In this document: piece by piece, positions 31,171 to 40,480 of the stretch
Position numbering within the stretch: position 1 is the stretch's first letter
Layout: each line of letters opens with the position of its first letter
Assembly (NCBI RefSeq): GCF_030323265.1
Contig: NZ_CP104992.1
Coordinates: 2,517,501 to 2,581,500 of the forward strand
DNA from: Terrirhizobium terrae
Lineage (GTDB): Bacteria > Pseudomonadota > Alphaproteobacteria > Rhizobiales > Rhizobiaceae
DNA length: 64,000 nucleotides
Direction of reading: 5' to 3'
The notes under the pieces: generated by a model
Database searches by the model: none
What the model was told of the DNA's origin: nothing
The model's input: only the letters and a program-made list of their open reading frames with translations
Translations under genes and position numbers: made by a program

Positions 31171-31619
31171 TCAGCCCTGCTTGTCGAAGGCGGTCAGCAT
31201 CCAGTCGCCGCTGCCGGTCATGCAGGTCTGGCCAGCAAAGACGGCGATGCCTTCATAGGAGTGGCGGGTGGTGCGGAAAGCGCGGCAGGTGCGGCCCTGG
31301 TCGTGGTCCTCGCGGATAGCCTCGACGACGCCGGCGCTGCCGGTCGCAGTATTGGCCCAGGAAGCGAGCTTGCACCCATCTTGGCAAGATCTGCAGAGCT
31401 TACGGCGTTGCGAACGGTGGTCTCGTCGGAAAGGCTGGTCTCCGACTGATTGTGCGCTGGTACGGTGCCAGTCGCGATCGAGCGATCGACCTTTTCGGAA
31501 CCACCGAAAATGTCCATGCTCGTGCAGCCAGCAAGCGGCATTGCCAGGCAGGTGATGCAGAGCGCGGTTCTTGTTTCCGCACGCCACCTCTTTGTCAGGT
31601 CAATCCACTTTGCTATCAC
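31171..31619 (-). CDS. RT0821/Lpp0805-type surface lipoprotein (frameshifted as sequenced)
   Basis: A small outer-membrane or surface lipoprotein. CLAMPLAGCTSMDIFG supplies the lipobox with the lipidated cysteine after LAG. After SADLAKMG the frame is lost at a CCC run (31375-31377). Adding one base restores CKLASWANTATGSAGVVEAI, then DQGRTCRAFRTTRHSYEG and the usual end GQTCMTGSGDWMLTAFD. This C-terminal block is the surface-antigen-like family signature. The start is uncertain: the GTG at 31619 has AAGGTG upstream, while an ATG at 31658 would give an unusually long leader. The gene is divergent from pdxH. Confidence 0.75.
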
Positions 31620-31689
31620 TGTCACCTTGTGTCCTGTCCGGCGAACGGTCTCGGGCATGTTCGATCAGATTGGGAGTATTTAAGTCAAT

Positions 31690-32309
31690 ATGTCTTCGAG
31701 TGAGTTAACAACACGTGACTTCACGGAAGAATCGCAGCCGTTCGAACTGTTCGGCCAGTGGTTGAAGGATGCCGAGGCCTCCGAACCCAACGATCCCAAC
31801 GCTGTTGCGCTGGCGACGGTCGACGAGCATGGCCTGCCGAACGTCCGGATGGTTCTGCTCAAGGGCTTCGACGAACACGGCTTCGTGTTCTACACGAATT
31901 TCGAAAGCCAGAAAGGCCAGGAAATCCTCGGCCAGATGAAAGCCGCCATGGTTTTCCACTGGAAGTCGCTACGCCGTCAGGTTCGTCTGCGCGGCGAGGT
32001 TGAGGTGGTCAGTGATGCGGAAGCCGACGCTTATTACGCTTCACGCCCGCGCGGCAGCCGCATCGGTGCCTGGGCGTCGAAACAGTCGCGCCCGCTGGAA
32101 AGCCGCTTTGCGCTGGAAAAATCGGTGGCGGAATACACGGCCCGTTACGCGATCGGCGAAATCCCCGGCCGGCCCATTGGTCGGGTTTCCGAATCAAGCC
32201 GGTGTCGATCGAGTTCTGGCACGATCGCCAGTTCCGCCTGCATGACCGCATCGAGTTCCGCCGCAAGGACGCGGCAGGCGCCTGGGAAAAGGTGCGGATG
32301 TATCCGTAA
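31690..32309 (+). CDS. pdxH: Pyridoxamine 5'-phosphate oxidase (frameshifted as sequenced)
   Basis: PdxH oxidises pyridoxine or pyridoxamine 5'-phosphate to pyridoxal phosphate with FMN. The 5' part is intact: DPNAVALATVDEHGLPNVRM, LLKGFDEHGFVFYTNFES, and the FMN loop RGSRIGAWASKQSRPL. After AIGEIP the frame breaks at CCCC 32163-32166. One more C gives RPAHWSGFRIKPVSIEFW and RLHDRIEFRRKDAAGAW, the family's C-terminal signature, ending with YP at 32309. Full length would be ~206 residues, which is normal. I treat it as an intact gene with a base-calling deletion. Confidence 0.92.
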
Positions 32310-32314
32310 CCTTC

Positions 32315-33369
32315 TCAGCGTTTCAGCGAGAAGGGAATGCCGGAGGCGAGCGCCGAGACATAGCGCCGCTTCTGGTAATAGCCGTTAAGCGAGATGCGGG
32401 GCAGGGCGGTTGGCCGCGAGAGGTCGCTCGTTCTCAGCGTGCCGGGCTGCGTCGTGACCCCGATCGCAAAGCCGAGATCGCGGGCCGCGGCAAATTCCCG
32501 CGGCCCGACAGCTTCCTTGCTGCCATAGGGATAGGCGACCATTGTCGGCCGCCTGCCGGTAAGCCGTTCCAGCCATTCGGCGGAGCGGCCCATTTCGCCG
32601 GCAGCCTCGTCGGCGCTCAGACGGGCGAGCTTGCGGTGCGTTACGGTATGGGCGCCGAGCGAAACGAGCGGATGGGCTGCGAACTGCCGAAGCTCTTCGG
32701 GTCCCATCACCAACTCGCGGGTCATGCCGAGCGGATCGATGCCGTAACGTTCCGCCAGAAGGCAGAGCGTGCCGACCGTCTCCCGCTCGTCGCGGCTCCA
32801 GACATAGCTGGCGAAGCGGAAGAATGTGTCGAGCTTCTGCACGGTGGTCTTCAGGTTCAGCTTTTCCTCACCCTGGCCGAAATCGAAGCTGACCTCTTTT
32901 TGCTGCCGCAGCAGCCTGCCCATGATTTCCCACCAGAGCGGCTGGGCATGCTCGGCCAAACCCGGTGCGACGAAGACGGTGAACGGCACATTATGCCTTG
33001 CGAAGACGGGCAGGGCATGATCGGCATTGTTCCGATAGCCGTCGTCAAGCGTGAAGGCAGTAAAGGTCTCCCGGACGGCGCGGCCAGTCTCGCCGGCACG
33101 TCGGCAAGCGGAATGAACTCATATCCCAGCGCCTTCAATTCGATGATGGTGGCGTCGAGAAATTCCGGCGTGATCTCGAGATGCCGGTTCGGGCCGATGA
33201 TCGGCTCGATTTCCGGGCGCACATGGTGCAGCGTGAAGATCGCGCCCAGGCCGCGGGCATCTTTTGCAAGCCCGGCCTGGGTTGCAAGCGCCGAGCCCTC
33301 AAGCCCCACGCCGATCAGCCAGCGCTTCAGATTGCGGCGCCAGATTGCCTTCGCTTTGTCTTTCATCAT
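32315..33369 (-). CDS. Polysaccharide deacetylase (NodB homology) family protein (frameshifted as sequenced)
   Basis: About 351 residues related to carbohydrate esterase family 4. The N-terminal part reads LGAIFTLHHVRPEIEP. After one base is restored at CCC 33070-33072 it continues with FTAFTLDDGYRNNADHALPV, which has the catalytic/metal aspartate pair. VSLGAHTVTHRKLARLSADE carries the metal histidines, and MVAYPYGSKEAVGPREFAAA follows. No signal peptide is visible. Such enzymes remove N- or O-acetyl groups from surface polysaccharide or lipid-linked sugars; the target is unknown. The gene converges with pdxH, with 5 bases between the stops. Confidence 0.85.
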
Positions 33370-33438
33370 CGTCAGATAACCGTTTCCCCGTCCGGAAAGG
33401 CTAGACCGGGACCCGTTAAGTCTTGCTGAACCCGGCTC

Positions 33439-34229
33439 TTACGGCCTGATGCCATCAAGCAGCGGCAGGCCGATGATCGCGGCGGCGGCAATCAGCGTGA
33501 AACAGATGCGCCGAAACGTCTCTTCGCTGGCAATGCCGAACATGCGCGAGCCGATCGACAGACCGATGCCGTAGCCCGGTCCGGCGATCAGCGCGACGAG
33601 GAAGACTTCGAGCGGCAACAATCCGCCGATGACGTAGGACGTCGCGGACAGCACCGTTGCCAGCGCGAAATAGAGGATCAGATTGGCGCGCACGACCTTG
33701 CGCTCGATCGCCCCTCCAAGCCAGTAGGCGACGATCGGCGGCCCGGACATCTGCGCCGCACCACCGAACAGACCGGCGATAGCGCCGACCCCCACCGTCA
33801 GCCAGGTCTTCGGACGGCCGTGATAACGCCAGCCGGACATGAGGAAGATGAGCAGGCAAAGCACAACGACGGAGATGATCCAGCGTAGTGTGACCGAGGG
33901 CAGCAGCGAAAGCGCCGCAGCGCCTGCCGGCACGCCGACCGTGGCACCGGCCAGCATGGTGAAGACGTCGCGCCGGTTCGCCTTGCGCCATCCTTCCGGC
34001 ACCATGCCGAGCGTCATGATCCCGTCGATGACGAGCAGCAGCGCCGAAGCCAATTGCGGGCTCGTCGCCGATCCCGCCAGCGGCACGAAGATCAGCGCCC
34101 CACCGAACCCGGAAAACCCGCGCGCCAACCCGGCAATCATCGCCGCGAATGCCACGAAGGCCAGTTCGCCCACGGAATGCCCCGGAAGCCAGGTGGCGAG
34201 AAACGCGGAAACAGGATCGGGGAGGTCAT
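33439..34229 (-). CDS. Sulfite exporter TauE/SafE family membrane protein (5' frameshift inferred)
   Basis: A TauE/SafE permease with about eight hydrophobic helices. Conserved glycine-rich segments are GLARGFSGFGGALIFVPLAG and the second-repeat GAIAGLFGGAAQMSGPPIVA. It probably exports small sulfur-containing or organic anions. The downstream frame has no good start. An ATG at 34229 lies one frame off, and one extra base in GGGG 34219-34222 would give MTSPDPVSAFLATWLPGHSV in frame. I take that as the true start. If the sequence is correct, an internal GTG would have to be used. Confidence 0.75.
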
Positions 34230-34289
34230 GACTGCAGGACGGCGGATGAGGGAAGATGCGCCGCAAGTGCCGAGGTTTTGCGGGGGATG

Positions 34290-34724
34290 TCAAGCGGTGC
34301 CGCTTGCGATTGACCGCTCGCCCAAATCCTCGAACAGCCTCAGCAGATATCCGTCGGGATCGGCCACGATGAACTGCCTGTTGCCGACCTCGATGTCGCC
34401 TCGGCGGTACCACTTCTCTTCCAAAGGTAGATGGAGTGGGATCTTTGCTTCGTCCAAGCGCTCAAGAATGGGAGCGAGAGCCGGAACCAGTATCTGCAGG
34501 TTCAGGCCCCGCCCGAAGGGATAGGCGGGTGCGGCATCGATCTGATGGAAATCGCGACCGATGCCGATCTGGTCCAGCATGATCTGAGCCTGGCCGAGGG
34601 CCAGATAAACGAAGCCTTCCTCGGGGCGATCATAGACGACCGAAAAGCCGATCAGGTCACAGTAGAAATCGCGGCTCTTTCGCCAGTCGGTCGCGGAGAG
34701 TTCCGGAACGAGGGCGTTTTCCAT
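34290..34724 (-). CDS. VOC family protein (bleomycin-resistance/glyoxalase fold)
   Basis: A 144-residue vicinal-oxygen-chelate protein. VPELSATDWRKSRDFYCDLIG opens the first beta-alpha-beta unit (shortened motif LSATDWRKSRDFYC). GFVYLALGQAQIMLDQ and GRGLNLQILVPALAPI follow, and EVGNRQFIVADPDGYLLRLF is the usual C-terminal strand with FIVADPDG. It resembles bleomycin-binding proteins, but metal ligands are not clear, so a drug-resistance role is unproven. It lies 3 bases downstream of the GNAT gene in the same direction. Confidence 0.8.
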   Translation of the reverse strand: MENALVPELSATDWRKSRDFYCDLIGFSVVYDRPEEGFVYLALGQAQIMLDQIGIGRDFHQIDAAPAYPFGRGLNLQILVPALAPILERLDEAKIPLHLPLEEKWYRRGDIEVGNRQFIVADPDGYLLRLFEDLGERSIASGTA

Positions 34725-34727
34725 GGC

Positions 34728-35222
34728 TCAAGCCGCCAATACCAGACGATAGAACTTGCTGTCGACCGACATGCGCGGGAAGCTTGCCGGCAATTCCGCC
34801 GGCGTCACTTCGGCAAACCCGTTCTTCTCGTAGAATCGGTGGGCGGCGAGAAACTTATCGGTCGTACCGAGCAAGATCGCTTTCAGCCCACTCGCCGAGG
34901 CGTGAGCGATCAGCGCCTCCAGCAACCGCGCCGCCACGCCGAATTCCTTTCCGCGCACATCGGCGGCAACGAACATCTTGCGCAGTGCTGCCTCGTTATT
35001 GCCGATATCCTTGAGCGAGATCGTGCCGACGATCCGGCCATCCTTCACCGCGACCCAGAACTGGCCTTTGCCCGTCTGGTAGAAGCCGGGAATGTCGGCG
35101 AGATCCGGCTGGTCGGCCGCGGTGATGGCAATGCCGAATTCCTCCCGCTGGATCGGCAGGATGACGTCGGCAACGCCTTGCTCGTCGCCGGGCTCGAAGG
35201 GGCGGATAAGGATCTCGCTCAT
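34728..35222 (-). CDS. GNAT family N-acetyltransferase
   Basis: A 164-residue acetyltransferase. IRPFEPGDEQGVADVILPIQ is the start of the fold. WVAVKDGRIVGTISLKDIG and LRKMFVAADVRGKEFGVAARLLEALIAHA give the acetyl-CoA pyrophosphate loop (RGKEFG), and HRFYEKNGFAEV is the C-terminal motif. The ATG at 35222 is chosen because the fold starts there. It lies 8 bases after the tldD stop and 3 bases before the VOC gene, so tldD-GNAT-VOC may be one operon. Confidence 0.85.
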   Translation of the reverse strand: MSEILIRPFEPGDEQGVADVILPIQREEFGIAITAADQPDLADIPGFYQTGKGQFWVAVKDGRIVGTISLKDIGNNEAALRKMFVAADVRGKEFGVAARLLEALIAHASASGLKAILLGTTDKFLAAHRFYEKNGFAEVTPAELPASFPRMSVDSKFYRLVLAA

Positions 35223-35230
35223 CCCTGCCG

Positions 35231-36646
35231 TCACGCCTTTGTGCCGCCGACGGTAACTTGATCCATCCTGAGATGCGGTTGGCCGACGCCGACCGGCACC
35301 CACTGGCCAGCCTTGCCGCAATTGCCGATGCCGGTGTCGAGCTTCATGTCGTTGCCGACCATCGAGACGCGCTTCATCGCATCCGGGCCGTTGCCGATCA
35401 GCATGGCGCCCTTGATGGCGGGACCGATCTTGCCGTTTTCGATCAGATAGGCCTCGGTGCAGCCGAACACGAACTTGCCAGAAGTGATATCCACCTGCCC
35501 GCCACCGAAGGAGACGGCATAGACGCCCTTCTTGACCGACGCGATGATCTCTTCCGGTGTCTTGTCGCCGCCGAGCATGTAGGTATTGGTCATGCGCGGC
35601 ATCGGCACGGAACTGTAGCCTTGTCGACGGCCGTTGCCGGTCGGCTTCATGCCCATCAGCCGGGCGTTCTGCCGGTCTTGCATATAGCCGACCAGACGGC
35701 CGTTCTCGATCAGAACGTTATAGGCGGATGGCGTGCCTTCGTCGTCGATGGTGATCGAGCCGCGGCGGTTGTCGATCGTGCCGTCGTCGACGACGGTGAC
35801 CCCGGGGGCGGCGACCATTTCGCCGAGCAGGCCGGCAAAGGCCGATGTCTTCTTGCGGTTGAAATCACCTTCCAGCCCGTGGCCGACAGCCTCGTGCAGC
35901 ATCACGCCCGGCCAGCCGGAGCCGAGCACGACGTCCATCGTGCCGGCAGGGGCCTCGATCGCGTCGAGATTGACCAGCGCCTGGCGCAGCGCCTCGTCGG
36001 CACCGACCTGCCAATTGCCCTCGGCGACGAAATCGCCGAAGCCGATGCGGCCGCCGGTGCCGAACGTGCCCGATTCCTGCCGGTCGCCTTCGCCGGCAAC
36101 GACGGAAATGTTGATCCGTGTCATCGGGCGGATGTCCTGCACCCGGTGGCCATCGGCGCGCAGGATGTCGACCACCTGCCAGCTGGCGGCAATCGATGCC
36201 GTCACCTGCCGCACCTTCGGGTCCTTGTCGCGCAGATAGGCGTCGATCTCTGCAAGGAGCTTGGCTTTTGCCTCGAAGCTCGGCGAACCGATCGGGTTCT
36301 CGTCGCCATAGTATTTCTTGTTGGTACGCTGGGGGGCGGCCGCATAGGAGCCGGAATAGCCGGCCGTGACGGCGCGAACCGCTTCCGATGCGCGCGACAG
36401 GGCCGCGGCGCTCAATTCACCCGCATGGGCATAGCCGACCGCTTCACCCGCTACCGAGCGCAGGCCAAACCCCTGGTCGGTGTTGAACGAACCGCCCTTA
36501 AGGCGGCCATTGTCGAAACTGAGCGATTCCGCCTGGGCATGTTCGATGAAGAGTTCGCCGTCATCGGCGCCAGAAAGGGCTTCGGCGACGATCGAGCGAA
36601 GCTTCGCCTCGTCGGTATCGAACAGGCTCACGAGATCGGTGTTCAT
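35231..36646 (-). CDS. tldD: Metalloprotease TldD
   Basis: TldD, normally with TldE (PmbA), degrades unfolded peptides and matures small peptide substrates. The 471-residue protein carries the zinc motif HExxxH in MLHEAVGHGLEGDFNRKKT near residue 255. It also has the N-terminal ESLSFDNGRLKGGSFNTDQG, DRQNARLMGMKPTGNGRRQG and the C-terminal GGGQVDITSGKFVFGCTEAY with the third zinc ligand region. It is full length. The partner pmbA is not in the window. IalB lies upstream in the same direction, 124 bases away. Confidence 0.95.
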   Translation of the reverse strand: MNTDLVSLFDTDEAKLRSIVAEALSGADDGELFIEHAQAESLSFDNGRLKGGSFNTDQGFGLRSVAGEAVGYAHAGELSAAALSRASEAVRAVTAGYSGSYAAAPQRTNKKYYGDENPIGSPSFEAKAKLLAEIDAYLRDKDPKVRQVTASIAASWQVVDILRADGHRVQDIRPMTRINISVVAGEGDRQESGTFGTGGRIGFGDFVAEGNWQVGADEALRQALVNLDAIEAPAGTMDVVLGSGWPGVMLHEAVGHGLEGDFNRKKTSAFAGLLGEMVAAPGVTVVDDGTIDNRRGSITIDDEGTPSAYNVLIENGRLVGYMQDRQNARLMGMKPTGNGRRQGYSSVPMPRMTNTYMLGGDKTPEEIIASVKKGVYAVSFGGGQVDITSGKFVFGCTEAYLIENGKIGPAIKGAMLIGNGPDAMKRVSMVGNDMKLDTGIGNCGKAGQWVPVGVGQPHLRMDQVTVGGTKA

Positions 36647-36770
36647 GGAATGCTCCTTGGCGAAATGGGCGCGAACGCATTCGCACCCAAGCCGAAATAA
36701 CTTAGAAAACCGATGTAGGTCCGTCGGTGGACAGGCGCAAGCGCTGTCGCGCCCCTTGGCCGGTCACGCT

Positions 36771-37403
36771 TTAAGGAAGCGCGTCGTAGCCGGGGCCGAA
36801 GCCGTTGAGTTCCACCGGAATGCCGACGCGGTCCTGGTCGGTGGATTCGCGCAGCGCAAAGACGGCGTTCTTGCCGGCGCGCAGGATGCGCATCAGTTCG
36901 TCGTCGATTTCCACCTCGACATAGCAACCCTCGGAGAAGCAGCGGGTGAAATAGGCGCGGCCGATATTGTTGTTGTCGACATAGAGCTCCATGCCGTCCT
37001 TCAACAGGACGCCGAGCGGCGCCAGGATGCGCAGGATCTTTGCTTTGCGGTCTGCGGTCTTGAGCACGACGACCGAAAGACCGACTTCCGGCCTGTCCTC
37101 GGCGATGACGTTCTGCATCAGCGCACATTGTTCGGCGGTAGCCCCTGCCGGACGGTCACAGATGACCGACCAGGCGCCATGGCTTTCCTTGACATTGCCC
37201 GGCTGCGGCGCGCCCGGCGTTGCGGCGGAGGGTGCCTGAACCTGCGGACCCTTCGGAGCTGCACCTTCTGCCGGAGCCTGCAGCTGTGGCTGCGGCGCCG
37301 TCTGGGGTGTCGGGCGTGCACCTTGTTGCTGGGCTAACACGGGAGAAGCAGTCGCCGAGACCAAGGCGAAAAGGCTTGCGATGATCAAGGAACGACGACC
37401 CAT
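36771..37403 (-). CDS. Invasion-associated locus B (IalB) family protein, secreted
   Basis: A 210-residue periplasmic protein of the IalB family, named from Bartonella. A signal peptide (SLIIASLFALVSATASPVLAQ) precedes a Pro/Gln/Ala-rich linker (~25-70). The IalB domain then starts at HGAWSVICDRPAGATAEQCA, with conserved cysteines also in YFTRCFSEGCYVEVEID that probably form disulfides. In free-living rhizobia the role is unclear and probably concerns the envelope. No lipobox is present. Confidence 0.88.
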   Translation of the reverse strand: MGRRSLIIASLFALVSATASPVLAQQQGARPTPQTAPQPQLQAPAEGAAPKGPQVQAPSAATPGAPQPGNVKESHGAWSVICDRPAGATAEQCALMQNVIAEDRPEVGLSVVVLKTADRKAKILRILAPLGVLLKDGMELYVDNNNIGRAYFTRCFSEGCYVEVEIDDELMRILRAGKNAVFALRESTDQDRVGIPVELNGFGPGYDALP

Positions 37404-37749
37404 GGATACCTCTGGTGCAGATCAATGCAGCTATTGTTGTCGCGACGGGCGCGACTTTAAAGTCTCGCCGCCGACTTCACAGCGGAGTACGGCGAAAATG
37501 GGACCCTGTTCAACCCACAGGGCCGGTCACAATTCAAATTCTGGTGGAATTTTGAGGCGCGAAGGGCTTATCCTTGCTTCGCGGGTGTCGCTCTGGAGGG
37601 AGAGGCGCCTGATTCTGGAGGAGTTGGATCCGCAGATCGATGTCCGGATTTGCGCGTACAAATGCCGCAGGCGCATTTGCCGCGAGACATTGCGGACATA
37701 GGCAAACTATGGTTGAACCAACCTTATAGCTTGGAGGCTTGCGTACGAT
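37404..37749. other. Intergenic region between ialB and the cytochrome oxidase operon
   Basis: About 350 bases between divergently read genes, presumably with promoters for both. The short frames here have no family-like content. Nothing beyond the FixK/Fnr-like box at its right end could be supported. Confidence 0.4.
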
Positions 37750-37763
37750 TTGATCTGGATCAC
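37750..37763. promoter_or_regulatory. FixK/Fnr-type box in front of ctaC
   Basis: TTGAT-N4-ATCAC differs in one position from the anaerobox TTGAT-N4-ATCAA. Its centre is about 29 bases upstream of the ctaC start codon, close to or downstream of where transcription should begin. It would therefore fit repression of the aa3 oxidase at low oxygen rather than activation. The regulator itself is not in the window. Confidence 0.45.
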
Positions 37764-37785
37764 GCGCATGGGGAGAAAGTTTGTG

Positions 37786-38712
37786 ATGAACAGGGCTAGT
37801 GCAGTGATGATGGGCTCCATCTGTCTGCTCGCCACCTCGCTTGCGGGGCTGGCGGGTACTTCGGTGGCATATGCGGATCAACCGCATCCGTGGCAGCTGG
37901 ACCTGCAGGAACCGGCAACCGGAATCATGCACCAGATTCGCTGGTTCGAGCATTATTCGCTCTGGTTTATCGTGCCCGTCACGCTCTTCGTCCTTGCCCT
38001 TCTCGTCGTGGTCGCGGTCAAGTTCCGCGCCGACAAGAACCCTGTCCCGTCCCGCACCAGTCATAATAGTCTGATCGAGGTTATCTGGACGATCGCTCCG
38101 GTACTGATCCTGTTCCTGCTGGCGATCCCGTCCTTCAACCTCTTGAACGCTCAGCTGGAAATTCCCGAATCAGACATGACGGTGAAGGCCACCGCCACCC
38201 AGTGGCAGTGGAACTACGAATACGAGGGCTCTGGCCAAGGGGAGAATGCGTCTCCGGTCGCCTTTGACAGCTACATGCTGAAGGAAGGCGATCGCGACGC
38301 AGCCGGCAAGACCGACATGGCCGTCTATCCGCGCCTTCTTGCCGTCGACAACGAAATGGTCGTGCCGGTCAACAAGACCGTGCGCCTGCTCGTCACGGCA
38401 GCTCCGACCGACGTCATTCACGCCTTCGCCATGCCGGCCTTCGGCGTCAAGATCGATGCCGTGCCGGGCCGTCTCAACGAGACCTGGTTCCGCGCCGAGC
38501 GCGAAGGTCTTTATTACGGACAGTGTTCCGAGCTCTGCGGCAAGGACCACGCCTACATGCCGATCGCCATCCGCGTCGTTTCCGATGAGAAATACACCGC
38601 CTGGCTCGCCGCCGCCGCTAACGATCTGCCAGGAGCGTACAAGGCGCTTCTCGCCGATGCTGGTACAAAATCTGCAAGCGACGTCGATGTCGCTGCAAAC
38701 GATGTGAAGTAA
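37786..38712 (+). CDS. ctaC: Cytochrome c oxidase subunit II
   Basis: CoxB/CtaC accepts electrons from cytochrome c at its CuA centre. A cleavable leader ends near AYA, then there are two membrane helices (SLWFIVPVTLFVLALLVVV and VIWTIAPVLILFLLAIPSF) and a periplasmic cupredoxin domain. The CuA site is GQCSELCGKDHAYMPI, with a distal histidine in DVIHAFAMPAFG. WQWNYEYEG is the electron-entry aromatic patch. The ATG at 37786 has GGGAGAA about 10 bases upstream; ATG 37750 and 37768 are also open. It is the first gene of the oxidase operon. Confidence 0.96.
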   Translation: MNRASAVMMGSICLLATSLAGLAGTSVAYADQPHPWQLDLQEPATGIMHQIRWFEHYSLWFIVPVTLFVLALLVVVAVKFRADKNPVPSRTSHNSLIEVIWTIAPVLILFLLAIPSFNLLNAQLEIPESDMTVKATATQWQWNYEYEGSGQGENASPVAFDSYMLKEGDRDAAGKTDMAVYPRLLAVDNEMVVPVNKTVRLLVTAAPTDVIHAFAMPAFGVKIDAVPGRLNETWFRAEREGLYYGQCSELCGKDHAYMPIAIRVVSDEKYTAWLAAAANDLPGAYKALLADAGTKSASDVDVAANDVK

Positions 38713-38726
38713 GGGAGGCGAGGACA

Positions 38727-40424
38727 ATGGCTGACACGACCCACCACGAAGATCATTCTCACCGCGCCACCCATGACGATGCCCACGCCCATGGCGAGCA
38801 TCATCATCACACGCCGGGCTTCGCCGCCCGCTGGCTCTTCTCGACCAACCACAAGGATATCGGCACGCTCTACCTGATCTTCGCGATCATGGCAGGCATC
38901 ATCGGCGGCCTTCTGTCGGTCGCCATGCGCATGGAACTGCAGGAACCCGGCATCCAGATCTTCCACGGTCTTGCCTCCATCGTCTACGGCTTCGAGGGCG
39001 ATGCCGCGATCGACGGCGGCAAGCACATGTTCAACGTGTTCACCACCGCGCACGCCCTGATCATGATCTTCTCCATGGTCATGCCGGCAATGATCGGCGG
39101 TTTTGCCAACTGGATGGTGCCGATCATGATCGGCGCGCCGGACATGGCCTTCCCGCGTCTGAACAACATTTCCTTCTGGCTGATCGTGCCGGCCTTCCTG
39201 CTGCTCGTCATGTCGATGTTCGTCGAAGGACCGGCAGGCGCCTATGGCGCGGGCGGCGGCTGGACCATGTATCCGCCGCTTTCTACCTCCGGCCATCCAG
39301 GGCCTGCAGTGGATCTCGCGATCTTCTCGCTGCACGTCGCCGGCGCGTCGTCGATATTAGGTGCGATCAACTTCATCACCACCATCCTGAACATGCGCGC
39401 TCCGGGCATGACGCTGCACAAGATGCCGCTCTTCGCCTGGGCCGTGCTGGTCACCGCCTTCCTGCTGCTTCTGTCGCTGCCGGTTCTCGCAGGTGCCATC
39501 ACCATGGCGCTGACCGACCGCAATTTCGGCACCACTTTCTTCTCGCCGGAAGGCGGCGGTGACCCGATCCTCTACCAGCACCTGTTCTGGTTCTTCGGTC
39601 ACCCGGAAGTCTACATTCTGATCCTGCCCGGCTTCGGCATCATCAGCCACATCGTCTCGACCTTCTCGCGCAAGCCGGTCTTCGGTTATCTCGGCATGGC
39701 CTATGCGATGGTGGCGATCGGCGCGGTCGGCTTCATCGTCTGGGCCCACCATATGTATACGGTCGGCCTGTCGCTTGATGCGCAGCGTTACTTCGTCTTC
39801 GCCACCATGGTCATCGCGGTGCCGACCGGCATCAAGATCTTCTCCTGGATCGCGACGATGTGGGGTGGCTCGATCACCTTCGCGACGCCGATGGTCTGGG
39901 CGATCGGCTTCATCTTCCTGTTCACCGTCGGTGGTGTCACCGGCGTGCAGCTCGCCAATGCCGGTCTCGACCGCTCGCTGCACGACACCTATTACGTCGT
40001 GGCCCATTTCCACTACGTCTTGTCGCTCGGCGCCGTCTTCGCCATCTTCGCTGCCTGGTACTACTGGTTCCCGAAAATGTTCGGCTACATGTACAACGAG
40101 GCGATCGGCAAGCTGCATTTCTGGGTCATGTTCATCGGCGTCAACCTGGTGTTCTTCCCGCAGCACTTCCTCGGCCTTGCAGGCATGCCGCGCCGCTACA
40201 TCGACTATCCCGATGCCTTTGCCGGCTGGAACTACGTCTCGTCGATCGGCTCCTACATTTCATTCGTGGGTGTACTGATCTTCCTCTTTGGCGTATGGGA
40301 GGCCTTCGCCAAGAAGCGGGTTGCCGGTGATAACCCCTGGGGCGATGGTGCGACGACGCTGGAATGGCAGCTGTCTTCGCCGCCGCCCTATCACCAGTGG
40401 GAACAGCTTCCCCGCATCAAGTAG
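38727..40424 (+). CDS. ctaD: Cytochrome c oxidase subunit I (aa3 type)
   Basis: The catalytic subunit of the aa3 oxidase, reducing oxygen at the haem a3-CuB site and pumping protons. It has 565 residues and 12 membrane helices. WFFGHPEVYILILPGFG holds the CuB histidine-tyrosine pair, WAHHMYTVGL the other CuB histidines, and DTYYVVAHFHYVLSLGA the haem a and a3 histidines. The N-terminus carries an unusual histidine-rich stretch (residues ~3-30), which may bind copper or just be a linker. It follows ctaC by 14 bases. Confidence 0.97.
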   Translation: MADTTHHEDHSHRATHDDAHAHGEHHHHTPGFAARWLFSTNHKDIGTLYLIFAIMAGIIGGLLSVAMRMELQEPGIQIFHGLASIVYGFEGDAAIDGGKHMFNVFTTAHALIMIFSMVMPAMIGGFANWMVPIMIGAPDMAFPRLNNISFWLIVPAFLLLVMSMFVEGPAGAYGAGGGWTMYPPLSTSGHPGPAVDLAIFSLHVAGASSILGAINFITTILNMRAPGMTLHKMPLFAWAVLVTAFLLLLSLPVLAGAITMALTDRNFGTTFFSPEGGGDPILYQHLFWFFGHPEVYILILPGFGIISHIVSTFSRKPVFGYLGMAYAMVAIGAVGFIVWAHHMYTVGLSLDAQRYFVFATMVIAVPTGIKIFSWIATMWGGSITFATPMVWAIGFIFLFTVGGVTGVQLANAGLDRSLHDTYYVVAHFHYVLSLGAVFAIFAAWYYWFPKMFGYMYNEAIGKLHFWVMFIGVNLVFFPQHFLGLAGMPRRYIDYPDAFAGWNYVSSIGSYISFVGVLIFLFGVWEAFAKKRVAGDNPWGDGATTLEWQLSSPPPYHQWEQLPRIK

Positions 40425-40480
40425 AACTTTAAACCGGGTGTCTGGGAGGCGCCCGGCATCTTCTCAGGATTTGAAGTGAA

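Noticed and set aside
31690..32309. pdxH as a pseudogene
   Set aside because: A single base in a C-run restores the complete protein, and the same error type occurs throughout the window.
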